Below, one piece after another: positions 39,457 through 47,004 of a DNA stretch of 64,000 nt (positions are counted from its first letter, which is position 1; each line of letters starts with the position of its first letter). The stretch lies in the IMG/VR virus record IMGVR_UViG_3300042691_027855, positions 1-64,000 of that record. The stretch is one strand, 5' to 3'. The stretch comes from a virus. Under the pieces are notes generated by a model, which was not told the DNA's origin, ran no database searches, and saw only the letters and a list, made by a program, of their open reading frames with translations. The translations under genes and the position numbers were made by a program.

Positions 39457-39711
39457 TCAGTCATTGACGCCTCCGAGCAGTGCTTTGAAGAAAGCTAGCC
39501 GATCGGACGTGTAAGAACCGTCCACACCGTGACGAGCGCAGAACGCCAAAATAGCCTTGGTGGTTTCGCTTGGGTAAGGACTGGCGAAAGGACCGTACTC
39601 GATGTGATCGAGGAACTCTTGGCGCATGATTTTGCGGAGAGTTGCGATGTCGTCTTGATCCACGGTGATGGATCGTTCGCGCGGAGCGTAGCCGTAAAAG
39701 GTAATTTGCAT
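39457..39711 (-). CDS. Hypothetical protein (84 aa)
   Basis: Beta strand (ITFYGYAPRERSITVD) followed by helices. No family recognised. Confidence 0.62.
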   Translation of the reverse strand: MQITFYGYAPRERSITVDQDDIATLRKIMRQEFLDHIEYGPFASPYPSETTKAILAFCARHGVDGSYTSDRLAFFKALLGGVND

Positions 39712-39742
39712 TGCGGTAGAAAGTGATGTGGACGCAGTTGGG

Positions 39743-40150
39743 TCACTTGTTCATTTGCAGAGTAGGAACAGGCATTCCACCCTCAGTGGGAACGTAGATG
39801 GTTACGTTACCTTTGTTGGAACCTTCTTCCAGTCCAGTGATGTACAGATACTGGAGGTACTCGCGATTGTCCTTCAGAGAATCGCCAATGATCTGGTTTG
39901 CCTTGGCAACACCAGAAGCACGGATGATTTCGGCATCAGCAAGTTGTTGTGCAGAATCTTTCTTTGCTTGTGCTTCCAGAACTGCTACCTGGCGAGTGTA
40001 TTCTGCCTTCTGCAGTTCTGCCTTACCGGCAAGAGATTGTTGCCACACATTGTACAGTGGACCACCAACAAAGAGGAGACCACCAACTACCACAATACCA
40101 ACAGCAACAAGAGCAATGGCGGGGTCAATAAATCCGTTTTGAGTTTTCAT
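39743..40150 (-). CDS. Membrane-anchored coiled-coil protein, prohibitin/SPFH-like tail (135 aa)
   Basis: N-terminal TM helix (PAIALVAVGIVVVGGLLFVGG) then a long coiled coil (LQKAEYTRQVAVLEAQAKK..DAEIIRASGVAKANQIIG) like the C-terminal region of prohibitin/stomatin proteins. The SPFH domain itself is missing, so this may be a truncated or minimal member acting at the host membrane. Confidence 0.62.
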   Translation of the reverse strand: MKTQNGFIDPAIALVAVGIVVVGGLLFVGGPLYNVWQQSLAGKAELQKAEYTRQVAVLEAQAKKDSAQQLADAEIIRASGVAKANQIIGDSLKDNREYLQYLYITGLEEGSNKGNVTIYVPTEGGMPVPTLQMNK

Positions 40151-40153
40151 GGT

Positions 40154-40456
40154 TTAGCGAGTAATAACGACAAGTTTTTCTTGGGGAATCAGACTCAGAA
40201 TCTCATTCATCGTGGGAGATTCTTTCTCACCCAGAAACTCTTTACAAATTCCCCCATAGTTTAGTCCAAATTCGTGAGTGAATACAGGACGACCCAGTGA
40301 CTTCTCAACTGCTTCGTGAAAGACATCGAAGGGGCAACAAAGTTCTTTTGTGAAAAGTTGAAATTCAGCAATTTCACGATAAGACTTTTCTTTCCACCAC
40401 TCAGTATCATACAATGCAATTGCCTTTTCCGCACCAATAGAATTTTTAGGAGACAT
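40154..40456 (-). CDS. Hypothetical protein (100 aa)
   Basis: MSPKNSIGAEKAIALYDTEW..; contains FQLFTKELCCPFDVFHEAVE, perhaps a small helical domain. AT-rich codons compared with neighbours. Function unknown. Confidence 0.62.
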   Translation of the reverse strand: MSPKNSIGAEKAIALYDTEWWKEKSYREIAEFQLFTKELCCPFDVFHEAVEKSLGRPVFTHEFGLNYGGICKEFLGEKESPTMNEILSLIPQEKLVVITR

Positions 40457-40460
40457 ATTT

Positions 40461-40988
40461 TCAGATTGCCTCCGTAACGATCTTGGCACCCTTGAACTTG
40501 GAGCGAGCACCTTTGTTCTTGGTGTCAACGCCTGTCACCACCGCAACTTGCGGCGTGGCGGAACCAGTGTGCAGCAGAATATCATCTTTCTTCAGAACAC
40601 CGGGAGTGCCGATGTAATGGGTTTCTTTGCCATTGATAGAGGCGCTGAAGGTGTAAGGCACAACTTCTTCCAGTTGGTCCTTGTCCAGAACGTGAATGGC
40701 ACCGGTGGTCTTTTCCTCAATCAGATACTTGTTCTGACTGTTAGTGCCAATGTGGGTGCCGTAAGCGGTCTTGCCGTCAACAGTGAAGGAGTACAGGGTT
40801 TTGGTGTCAGTCATTTCAGTTTCTTGTTCGTAGGGTTTCAGGTCGGTGCCGTAGGTGTGAAAGGCTTGGCCGGACTCAAGGTAGACGCACTTGTAGTAAC
40901 CTTGCATATTGGATTCTTGACGACAAACTACTTCTGCTGGTTTTTTGCCGTTGAGCTTGGTGACGAGGTCACCGATTTGAAATTTCAT
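40461..40988 (-). CDS. Hypothetical protein (175 aa)
   Basis: The N-terminus (FQIGDLVTKLNGKKPAEVVC..YYKCVYLESGQ) is an SH3/YodC-like small beta domain; an internal ATG (MTDTKTLYSFTVDGK) may start a second product. The second half is beta-rich. Start ATG 40988 with TATAAC 6 nt upstream. Confidence 0.65.
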   Translation of the reverse strand: MKFQIGDLVTKLNGKKPAEVVCRQESNMQGYYKCVYLESGQAFHTYGTDLKPYEQETEMTDTKTLYSFTVDGKTAYGTHIGTNSQNKYLIEEKTTGAIHVLDKDQLEEVVPYTFSASINGKETHYIGTPGVLKKDDILLHTGSATPQVAVVTGVDTKNKGARSKFKGAKIVTEAI

Positions 40989-41007
40989 CGTCTTGTTATA
41001 GAGGAAC

Positions 41008-41033
41008 AAAAAAGGGGGGAGATTTATCCCCCC
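41008..41033 (-). terminator. Strong rho-independent terminator after the DUF932 gene
   Basis: GGGGGG(A)-TAAATC-(T)CCCCCC followed by TTTTTT on the minus strand, directly after the TGA at 41041. Confidence 0.85.
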
Positions 41034-41040
41034 AGTAGGG

Positions 41041-41874
41041 TCACACAGCAGCCAGTTCGGTCAGCACTCGCATCGCACGCTGGTTGATGCGAGAACCCTG
41101 GCCAAAGTTGGCGTAGTTGAAGCGACCAGCCGAGGTCTTCCGCGAGTAGTTGGAAGCGTATTCGGTCACAGCGTTGAACGCATCGTAGAAGGTGCGACCT
41201 TCGTTACCGCGACCCGTGTAGAACAGACCGTTCAGTTGGGTCACAAAGGAGTCACGCATGGTGTCAACATCTTTCTGGTAGATCGCCTCCAGAGCGTTAC
41301 GGAACTGCGCCTGGGAGCAAGGCGTAACGGCCAGCTTATCCACGTACTCGGCGTATTTTTTCATCGCACCGTTGACGTAGTCAACCACAGCGGTGGATTC
41401 AAGCACACGCTCGTTCACACCAGCCTGGTGACGGTACTTCTCGCTCAGGTCAGAGTAGGCCATTGCGAAAGTGTTACCGCAGATGACGCGAGTGGCCGAA
41501 GGACCGATTGCAACGCTGGCGTTACCAACGTGGCCGTTCAGAAGGGTGATGTAAGCCTTGTAGTTCTCGCCGATGACTTTGAACTCTTGGTTAACTTGGG
41601 CTTGGGCGAAGACCCGAGCACCGTTGTTCAGGTAACCCATGTTCTCAACGGAGAGCAAACCTTCTTCAACCATGGGGTTGATCAGTTTCAGAAGGTCGCT
41701 GTTTTGAACCGTCTCGTAATTGGGAGACACGGAACCGAGGCACTTACCGTTGTCATCGCGGACTACGGCAACTTTCTCGTCCCACTTGATGGGTTGACCG
41801 TCGTTACCGGTGAAGAACAGGGGACGGTGAGACACGGTCCAGTCGAGGTTGTTGGTGACAGCAAAAGCAGGCAT
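41041..41874 (-). CDS. DUF932 phage/plasmid-like protein (277 aa)
   Basis: WTVSHRPLFFTGNDGQPI..; VSPNYETVQNSDLLKLINPM; VICGNTFAMAYSD are hallmarks of the DUF932/TIGR03299 family, widespread on phages and plasmids, function unresolved. Start at ATG 41874 with a 31-nt leader after TATAAT, unlike the leaderless genes, and a strong terminator, so it is a one-gene unit. Confidence 0.88.
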   Translation of the reverse strand: MPAFAVTNNLDWTVSHRPLFFTGNDGQPIKWDEKVAVVRDDNGKCLGSVSPNYETVQNSDLLKLINPMVEEGLLSVENMGYLNNGARVFAQAQVNQEFKVIGENYKAYITLLNGHVGNASVAIGPSATRVICGNTFAMAYSDLSEKYRHQAGVNERVLESTAVVDYVNGAMKKYAEYVDKLAVTPCSQAQFRNALEAIYQKDVDTMRDSFVTQLNGLFYTGRGNEGRTFYDAFNAVTEYASNYSRKTSAGRFNYANFGQGSRINQRAMRVLTELAAV

Positions 41875-41905
41875 GTTGTTTTCGGAAGTTGTTTGAACTG
41901 TAAGT

Positions 41906-41973
41906 ATTATAGCGGGTTTTGGGACGGAAGTAAAGCGGGTAAACCGCCCCGGCAAGGTACGGGAAACCGCCCT
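41906..41973 (-). promoter_or_regulatory. Promoter cassette 13 with a leader
   Basis: -35 TTTACT 41929-41934, 17 bp, -10 TATAAT 41906-41911, but 31 nt to ATG. The half-sites are GGGCGG-like at both positions. Same cassette core, but not leaderless. Confidence 0.78.
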
Positions 41974-42185
41974 CAGCGCACGCAGTAGTCGCGCGAGCGA
42001 GTCCAGCCGATGGGGCAGGTTTCTCCACCATTGTAGAAAACTTGGGTGTTACCTTCAGGAACGCAGGCACCACCGGACGCAAACGTTCGGATTGGGCAGC
42101 TGCCAAATTTCTGCACAGGAATGCTCTGTGCCAGGACAACTTGGCCGAAGATCACAGAGCCGAGGCAAAACAGAAACGGTTTCAT
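41973..42185 (-). CDS. Small secreted Cys-rich protein (70 aa)
   Basis: Signal peptide (KPFLFCLGSVIFGQVVLAQS), then SCPIRTFASGGACVP..ETCPIGWTRSRDYCV with six cysteines probably in disulfides. Likely exported to the periplasm. I recall similar 'CP.GW..S.DYCV' proteins from cyanobacteria. Confidence 0.7.
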   Translation of the reverse strand: MKPFLFCLGSVIFGQVVLAQSIPVQKFGSCPIRTFASGGACVPEGNTQVFYNGGETCPIGWTRSRDYCVR

Positions 42186-42418
42186 TCTGAGAGATTCAGG
42201 TCGTTTATGAACAGAAAAGAAAGGCCAGCGTCGCAAGCGTCCGCCATGAAAAGACCTTCGTTGCGAAGCAGTTCCGCATCAGCATGGTTTCCTTGTTTAT
42301 AGAGGAACTCAACCTGATCAGCCATGTCTTCAAGACGACTCGCAACGAGCGTCTGAAGTTCAATTCCGCGCATATTTTCGAATTCCTCGATGAAATAAGA
42401 GTGTTCGGTGTGGTTCAC
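42182..42418 (-). CDS. Hypothetical protein (78 aa), GTG start
   Basis: GTG 42418 overlaps the stop of the 46-aa gene. Acidic helical (SRLEDMADQVEFLYKQGNHA). Coupled to the secreted protein. Confidence 0.62.
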   Translation of the reverse strand: MNHTEHSYFIEEFENMRGIELQTLVASRLEDMADQVEFLYKQGNHADAELLRNEGLFMADACDAGLSFLFINDLNLSE

Positions 42419-42555
42419 AGGTACTTGAGCTCCAGGGTTTGAATGATCGGCTCAATCTCACGAGCAGTGTAAGCAGTGGCGCTGTAAACACCGTCAACGT
42501 AAATGTCGTATCGGGGACCGAGGTGGGTACGGCGAACCTTGGTGGTGATTTCCAT
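42415..42555 (-). CDS. Small hypothetical protein (46 aa)
   Basis: MEITTKVRRTHLGPRYDIYVDG...; short beta-hairpin plus helix. ATG at +1 of cassette 14. Confidence 0.62.
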   Translation of the reverse strand: MEITTKVRRTHLGPRYDIYVDGVYSATAYTAREIEPIIQTLELKYL

Positions 42556-42631
42556 GATATAACTATAGCTGGTTTTGGCACGGGAGTAAAGGGGGTAAAC
42601 CGCCCTGGCGTGGGCGGGTAACCGCCCCCTC
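42556..42631 (-). promoter_or_regulatory. Leaderless promoter cassette 14
   Basis: -35 TTTACT 42585-42590, 17 bp, -10 TATAGT 42562-42567, 6 nt, ATG. The distal half-site reads GGGCGGTTACCCGCCC. Confidence 0.85.
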
Positions 42632-42923
42632 AGGCGTCCCCGAACTCTTTCTTCAGGCGTTCGTACTCCCGGCGACGACTGTTTCGAATGAACTCTTCTC
42701 TATTGAGACGAGCGTTAAACTCCTCGTCATTTTCCTCTCTTCGCTTGGTTACCGTAAAGATTGCGGTAACGCAGTCGTAATATCCTCGCTTGGCTTCCAG
42801 CTCCACTTGCGTGAAACCTTGTTCCATCGCTTCCGTCAAATTTGCAATAGCTGTTTGAATGGAACAATAGTCGATGTCGAGTTGACGAGTCTCGGTAATT
42901 TGTTGACGTTTTTGCGCAGTCAT
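42630..42923 (-). CDS. Hypothetical basic protein (97 aa)
   Basis: Charged helix (NREEFIRNSRRREYERLKKE) near the end. The stop lies at the start of the cassette (TGAGGGGGCGG). Confidence 0.65.
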   Translation of the reverse strand: MTAQKRQQITETRQLDIDYCSIQTAIANLTEAMEQGFTQVELEAKRGYYDCVTAIFTVTKRREENDEEFNARLNREEFIRNSRRREYERLKKEFGDA

Positions 42924-42936
42924 TGTTTTGTAATTT

Positions 42937-43170
42937 TCAGGTTTTGGTAAGGGCTTGTTTTTGAGCCTCGATCCAGCGGCTTTCGAAAACTTCCCTCATA
43001 CCGTCGCGAAAAGCGAGGATGGCTGCTTGCTGAGCTTTACTGTGCAGAGAGTCTGCCAAGTAAGTCGCGTGGTGGTGAACCAAGCTCTCGAAGTCTCTCG
43101 CTCCGGCTTCGTACGCTTTTGCGTAGAACTCTTTCAGGTCGGATGTCAGTGAATCGATGGCGTCAGTCAT
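42937..43170 (-). CDS. Hypothetical protein (77 aa)
   Basis: Starts MTDAIDSLTSDLKEFY at 43170 (overlapping the next stop). Helical with ARDFESLVHHHATYLADSL. Function unknown. Confidence 0.62.
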   Translation of the reverse strand: MTDAIDSLTSDLKEFYAKAYEAGARDFESLVHHHATYLADSLHSKAQQAAILAFRDGMREVFESRWIEAQKQALTKT

Positions 43171-43381
43171 TGTTGTCCCAGTCAGCAACTGTGGTATAGG
43201 TTTCGATAAGAACAAGCAACAAGCCACGGTAATCACCCCGGACGGCTGCAATCGCTTCTTCGCGAGTCGGATAACCGTATCGGTTGAAGACGTAATCACC
43301 CCAACTGGTTATGGGGTCCGACAGATGACCTTCTCCAGAGAGAAGCTTCCAGCAGTAACTAACTTCGAGCTTTGTTTTCAT
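43163..43381 (-). CDS. Hypothetical protein (72 aa)
   Basis: MKTKLEVSYCWKLLSGEG..REEAIAAVRGDYRG: possibly a small alpha/beta domain. GGAGGTC ribosome-binding site upstream. Function unknown. Confidence 0.62.
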   Translation of the reverse strand: MKTKLEVSYCWKLLSGEGHLSDPITSWGDYVFNRYGYPTREEAIAAVRGDYRGLLLVLIETYTTVADWDNND

Positions 43382-43416
43382 TTTGTGGAGGTCATAAACA
43401 ACAAGTGGAATTGTAA

Positions 43417-44133
43417 TCAAGCTCGAATTTCAACGAGTTCCTTCCGGTGGCAGTCCCAGAGGACCAGGGCAGGCGACTCTTCGCAGAACCACGACCGCTT
43501 GACCCCACCGCAACCGGCATCGAGCACCAAAGAATTCTCGGTTGAGCAAACCACGTGGTAGTGTCCGGCGACGCGCACCCAGGGCCGCTCGCTGGCGTGC
43601 TCCCACCAGAATACACGACCTTTTCCTTCTTTACTGTTTGGTCCGTACATCATCAGGCTCTTCGCCTTCTTCGGCACGTCAAATACCATGTGAAACAGCG
43701 GGTAATCAGGCACTTCGAGCCAGGAAGGGAAGTATGCGTGTGAGCATCTGTACTCCTGGTTTGAATCATCGCGAAAACAGAAGCCGTAAGGCATCGTTTC
43801 CAGCCACTGGCCCACTTCCGACAGCGGAATCTCAGCCGCCACGAAATCCTCAATCGTGCGAGCCAACTCAGGCGAAACGTGAACGTTATTTCCGCGAATG
43901 TATCGCTCCAGCTTGTCCTGGTGGTTGGAACGCAGAACAATCGCACCCAGTTCTTTCTGAGCTTGCTTCAGCAGCTGGTACACACCAGCGGAATCGCTGA
44001 AGTCGCAGCGGGAGTCAAACACATCGCCCAGAATTACGGGAATCAGAGCGTTGTTTTGGCAATAGGCCAAAGCCTCCCACAGAGGGCGATACTGCGAGTG
44101 AATATCGCCGATCAGACAGTAGTTACGGTTCAT
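43417..44133 (-). CDS. Calcineurin-like metallophosphoesterase (238 aa)
   Basis: LIGDIHSQY, LGDVFDSR, LRSNHQ (in place of GNHE), SHAYF and AGHYHV give the metallophosphoesterase motifs with a changed third motif, so activity may differ. Second phosphoesterase of the window. Unknown substrate. Confidence 0.78.
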   Translation of the reverse strand: MNRNYCLIGDIHSQYRPLWEALAYCQNNALIPVILGDVFDSRCDFSDSAGVYQLLKQAQKELGAIVLRSNHQDKLERYIRGNNVHVSPELARTIEDFVAAEIPLSEVGQWLETMPYGFCFRDDSNQEYRCSHAYFPSWLEVPDYPLFHMVFDVPKKAKSLMMYGPNSKEGKGRVFWWEHASERPWVRVAGHYHVVCSTENSLVLDAGCGGVKRSWFCEESPALVLWDCHRKELVEIRA

Positions 44134-44136
44134 TAT

Positions 44137-44370
44137 TCAAGAACCACCGTAAACGTAATCCTTAACACCTTCTTCCTCGTCTACAACTTGGTAGACCGAG
44201 TAGGAGTTATTTTTGACGGCATCGTCGTACTCTTTCATATGCCAGCCGAACTCCTCCTCGAACAGCTCACGACAACGCTCCAGCGAGGAAGCAGCGATCA
44301 CGACCATGCCCGCCGTGTAATCGTACAGGACGTCGTGGATGATGTACAGGTTCATTTTCTTCATTTCCAT
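44137..44370 (-). CDS. Hypothetical protein (77 aa)
   Basis: Start MEMKKMNLYIIHDVLYD at 44370 is set by cassette 15. Contains LERCRELFEEEFGWH and an acidic end. Internal ATGs are less likely because the promoter places +1 at the first. Confidence 0.66.
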   Translation of the reverse strand: MEMKKMNLYIIHDVLYDYTAGMVVIAASSLERCRELFEEEFGWHMKEYDDAVKNNSYSVYQVVDEEEGVKDYVYGGS

Positions 44371-44444
44371 ACCTTTAGTATAGCTCACTTCCCCCGTTTT
44401 CGAAAGGGGGGCAAACCGCCCTCCCAGGTACGGTTAACCGCCCC
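44371..44444 (-). promoter_or_regulatory. Leaderless promoter cassette 15
   Basis: -35 TTTCGA 44400-44405, 17 bp, -10 TATACT 44377-44382, 6 nt, ATG. Confidence 0.85.
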
Positions 44445-44457
44445 CCCTCCATGGCGC

Positions 44458-44982
44458 TCAGTCGTGGTTGCCGCTGTAATCTTCAACCTGGAAACCATCC
44501 CGCGTGGCGATTACCCGGTTGTCATCACCGAACATTCCCAGCATGGGACCCTCAAAGGCGGAATTGCACAGCATCTTGGAAAGTGCCGCCATACTCCCCT
44601 TGTTGATACCTTCTGGGCGGCGGAGTAGATCAAGGTCTTCCACGTTCAAGCGGTTAGCTGCATTCTCTAGATACTTCAGGCCCCAATGCGTACACGCCCA
44701 AATGTCTTCTTTCTCACCGTCATAGTCTTCCCAGCGGATTTGATCCAGGTCTTCAGGTTCGATCGCGTTGGTGAAGACGCAGTCTTTCACTGAGAATGTG
44801 CAGGGCGCTCCATCGTTGAAATAAGGTGCGTACTGCGTCCAAACAACTGCGTTAATCCCGGGGTTCAGTTCCCAGAACTTCTCAAACATCTTGGAAATTT
44901 CTGCGCGAGCACGGGTTTGAAACTCCCGTTGAAACCCCTCAAACTGCTCAATCAGCTCATTCATCGTGTTTTCCGTTTTCAT
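44458..44982 (-). CDS. Hypothetical protein (174 aa)
   Basis: MKTENTMNELIEQFEGFQRE.. Start overlaps the DUF6915-like gene stop. Acidic; no domain recognised (GDDNRVIATRDGFQVEDY at the end). Confidence 0.64.
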   Translation of the reverse strand: MKTENTMNELIEQFEGFQREFQTRARAEISKMFEKFWELNPGINAVVWTQYAPYFNDGAPCTFSVKDCVFTNAIEPEDLDQIRWEDYDGEKEDIWACTHWGLKYLENAANRLNVEDLDLLRRPEGINKGSMAALSKMLCNSAFEGPMLGMFGDDNRVIATRDGFQVEDYSGNHD

Positions 44983-45344
44983 TAGTCGATCTTCAGTGGA
45001 ATAAAGCGGGATTGTTTGTTGCCTTTGGATGTTCCAGACATCCACGGTTGTGGAGTCATGTTCTCCAGGTATTTTTCCACCGTGGGAATAAAACCGAGGT
45101 CCTGTATGATGTGGTCCTCGGCAATGTCCCTCGGTGAGTAAGTTATTCCTGCGGAGTTGGTTCGGACTCGGCCGAACATTTGCTCTACGAGGAAGCAACC
45201 GAACGCGGAATGCAGAATCGCCCGGTGGCGAAAGTCCGGAAAGGTTGCTTTGCTGCTGTCGATAAAGTCATCGATGTCAGCGTAGTCATCGGGAAGTCCT
45301 CCGTACTTTTTAGCGTGGAGTCTCCCGTGTAGATAGGGTTTCAT
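44982..45344 (-). CDS. Conserved phage protein, DUF6915-like (120 aa)
   Basis: DDFIDSSKATFPDFRHRAILHSAFGCFLVEQMFG and SPRDIAEDHIIQDLGFIPTV are the signature of a widely shared phage family of unknown function; I am confident of the family pattern, less of its number. Confidence 0.75.
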   Translation of the reverse strand: MKPYLHGRLHAKKYGGLPDDYADIDDFIDSSKATFPDFRHRAILHSAFGCFLVEQMFGRVRTNSAGITYSPRDIAEDHIIQDLGFIPTVEKYLENMTPQPWMSGTSKGNKQSRFIPLKID

Positions 45345-45393
45345 CGTCAGGATTCAATCAGGGTTCGAGGGTCGCAGCTGGGCTGTGTTAAAG

Positions 45394-46467
45394 TCACAGG
45401 CCCAACAGGGCGTCGAGCTGCTTGGGCTTCATTTGCCCCACGAATTCCGTGAAGTTCGCGTACTTGCCGGCACGAATGCCGAACATTGCACCGGAAACAT
45501 TCGGGTGGTTTTCGAGGACAATGCCCGCAAATTCCTTCTGGGAGTAACCTTCGTACAGTCGCACGAAGCCCTCAACCATGAACCCGATATCGCCGATACG
45601 ATCGCGCAAAGCGTTGAACTCTGCGGAATAGTCGGGGAAGTGCAGCAGGAACTCGTCCAGATCGTCGTTCAGGTACAGCTCGGAGAAGTCAGGATCCCCG
45701 TTACCGCGAACGCGATGCAACTGAACGTAAACGTCGGACTTGACCTTGATTCGGTTACCGTTCGCGTCGCAAACGATGAAGCCTTCGTGGTCGGCACCGC
45801 GAGCGTTGACTGCGTCAACGATGTTGTCAGCACCGAAATTGAAGGACTCAGCCACCCAGAATACGCGGGAGAAATCACCCAGCGGCAACTCTACGAAATC
45901 GTTCGCACGATCCCGCACTGCCAGCAGCCGTAACATCGGCTCGTCGTACTTCACAACGATCCGGTTCTCGGCAGCGCACAACTCAAACACGTAGCAGTAA
46001 TTCGGGTTCAGGTCGAAAGCGTTATAGCGCATGTACCGGAAGGTATCCCAGAACAGCTCTTCAAACGACTTACCGGAATCACCAACGCTGCCAGCACCGC
46101 CGACAGAACCGGAGGTAGAAACAACCCACTGCACACCGTTCCAGAACAGTTTGATCAGCGAGCCATCATACTTCTCGTATACGTTCGCGGAGGACCAGTC
46201 AATCTCATCAGCTTCAGCTTCGCCCAGGTTGAAGAAACGGTCGAACGCGTAAGCTACCAGAGAGAAACCGTCGTCGTCTTTCTGAACTACGGCACCACGG
46301 CAAGCACGCACGATCGGGTTACCCTTGTCGGTACCAATTACTCCGTACTTCAGGTTGAACAAACCAGGGAAACGGTCGTCCGTAGAAACGCGGATGTCCA
46401 GGTCCGCCAGGCGAGCCAGCCCATAGTCATTCAGCCAGTTGATCAGGTTGTTTCGCAAGTTATCCAT
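45394..46467 (-). CDS. RNA ligase, T4 Rnl1-like (357 aa)
   Basis: VYEKYDGSLIKLFW contains the nucleotidyltransferase motif I KYDG with the lysine that forms the AMP adduct; ADHEGFIVCD is motif IV and IKVKSDVYV motif V. T4 Rnl1 seals broken tRNA. The presence of Pnk kinase, HAD phosphatase and about 32 tRNA genes makes tRNA repair a natural role. ATG at +1 of cassette 16. Confidence 0.87.
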   Translation of the reverse strand: MDNLRNNLINWLNDYGLARLADLDIRVSTDDRFPGLFNLKYGVIGTDKGNPIVRACRGAVVQKDDDGFSLVAYAFDRFFNLGEAEADEIDWSSANVYEKYDGSLIKLFWNGVQWVVSTSGSVGGAGSVGDSGKSFEELFWDTFRYMRYNAFDLNPNYCYVFELCAAENRIVVKYDEPMLRLLAVRDRANDFVELPLGDFSRVFWVAESFNFGADNIVDAVNARGADHEGFIVCDANGNRIKVKSDVYVQLHRVRGNGDPDFSELYLNDDLDEFLLHFPDYSAEFNALRDRIGDIGFMVEGFVRLYEGYSQKEFAGIVLENHPNVSGAMFGIRAGKYANFTEFVGQMKPKQLDALLGL

Positions 46468-46540
46468 GCTATAAGCATAGCTCTTTTTGGCCCAGGGGTA
46501 AAGGGGGTAAACCGCCCTCCCAGGTACGGTTAACCGTCCT
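46468..46540 (-). promoter_or_regulatory. Leaderless promoter cassette 16
   Basis: -35 TTTACC 46497-46502, 17 bp, -10 TATGCT 46474-46479, 6 nt, ATG. GGACGGTTAA supplies the last codon and stop of the upstream 56-aa gene. Confidence 0.85.
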
Positions 46541-46700
46541 TTTCGTTATCTTTGATCTCTTTTAGCATATTTTCAATCAAGATCAACCGATTTCCGATTT
46601 GCATCAACAGATCAGTCAAACCTTCGATTTCTTCGTGAATGTCCTGGTGATGAAACCGCAAGGGTTTCTGGATGATCTTACGGAGTTTTGCTTTTTTCAT
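46530..46700 (-). CDS. Hypothetical basic-acidic protein (56 aa)
   Basis: MKKAKLRKIIQKPLRFHHQD then heptad-like EEIEGLTDLLMQI. Ends KDG with the stop inside cassette 16. Directly after the tRNA-Val gene, with TATAAC very near its ATG. Confidence 0.62.
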   Translation of the reverse strand: MKKAKLRKIIQKPLRFHHQDIHEEIEGLTDLLMQIGNRLILIENMLKEIKDNEKDG

Positions 46701-46715
46701 TCTGTTATAGAGAAA

Positions 46716-46787
46716 TGCTCCCAGACGGATTTGAACCGCCGACAATCTCGGTGTAAACGAGGTGCTCTACCGCTGAGCTATAGGAGC
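46716..46787 (-). tRNA. tRNA-Val(UAC)
   Basis: Acceptor GCTCCTA/TGGGAGC, anticodon loop TTTACAC, T loop TTCAAAT; one imperfect pair in the anticodon stem. Confidence 0.85.
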
Positions 46788-46857
46788 TAACGGCCCTTTT
46801 GTTGACGGTGTGAAGCCGAACTCCGGGGTACTTGCAAGTTTGGACCTTACTTTCCCC

Positions 46858-46932
46858 GATCCGCCGTGCGGGAATCGAACCCGCTATCCAACTCCCTTGT
46901 CGGGGTGTCATTGCCATTTAGACTACCGGCGG
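46858..46932 (-). tRNA. Atypical tRNA-like gene, anticodon unclear
   Basis: CCGCCGG/CGGCGG acceptor, GCGGG-TTCGATT-CCCGC T arm and a D arm are clear. The anticodon arm (ACCCCGACAAGGGAGT) has no T33 and a 6-nt loop or mismatches. If GAC is the anticodon it would read Val. May be a pseudogene or have an unusual arm. Confidence 0.5.
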
Positions 46933-46979
46933 AAGGTGGCCCGTAACGTGGGCCAATCGTCACACTTTTCGGGTCACTG

Positions 46980-46995
46980 GAGCCCCGAAGGGCTC
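46980..46995 (-). terminator. Hairpin after the porin gene
   Basis: GAGCCC-TTCG-GGGCTC with a UUCG tetraloop, 10 nt after the porin stop; no T run. Confidence 0.5.
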
Positions 46996-47004
46996 AGCAC
47001 TAAA

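Noticed and set aside
44982-45198. Longer N-terminus for the 174-aa gene, starting at 45198
   Set aside because: The extension overlaps the DUF6915-like gene completely; the ATG at 44982 gives a normal coupled junction.
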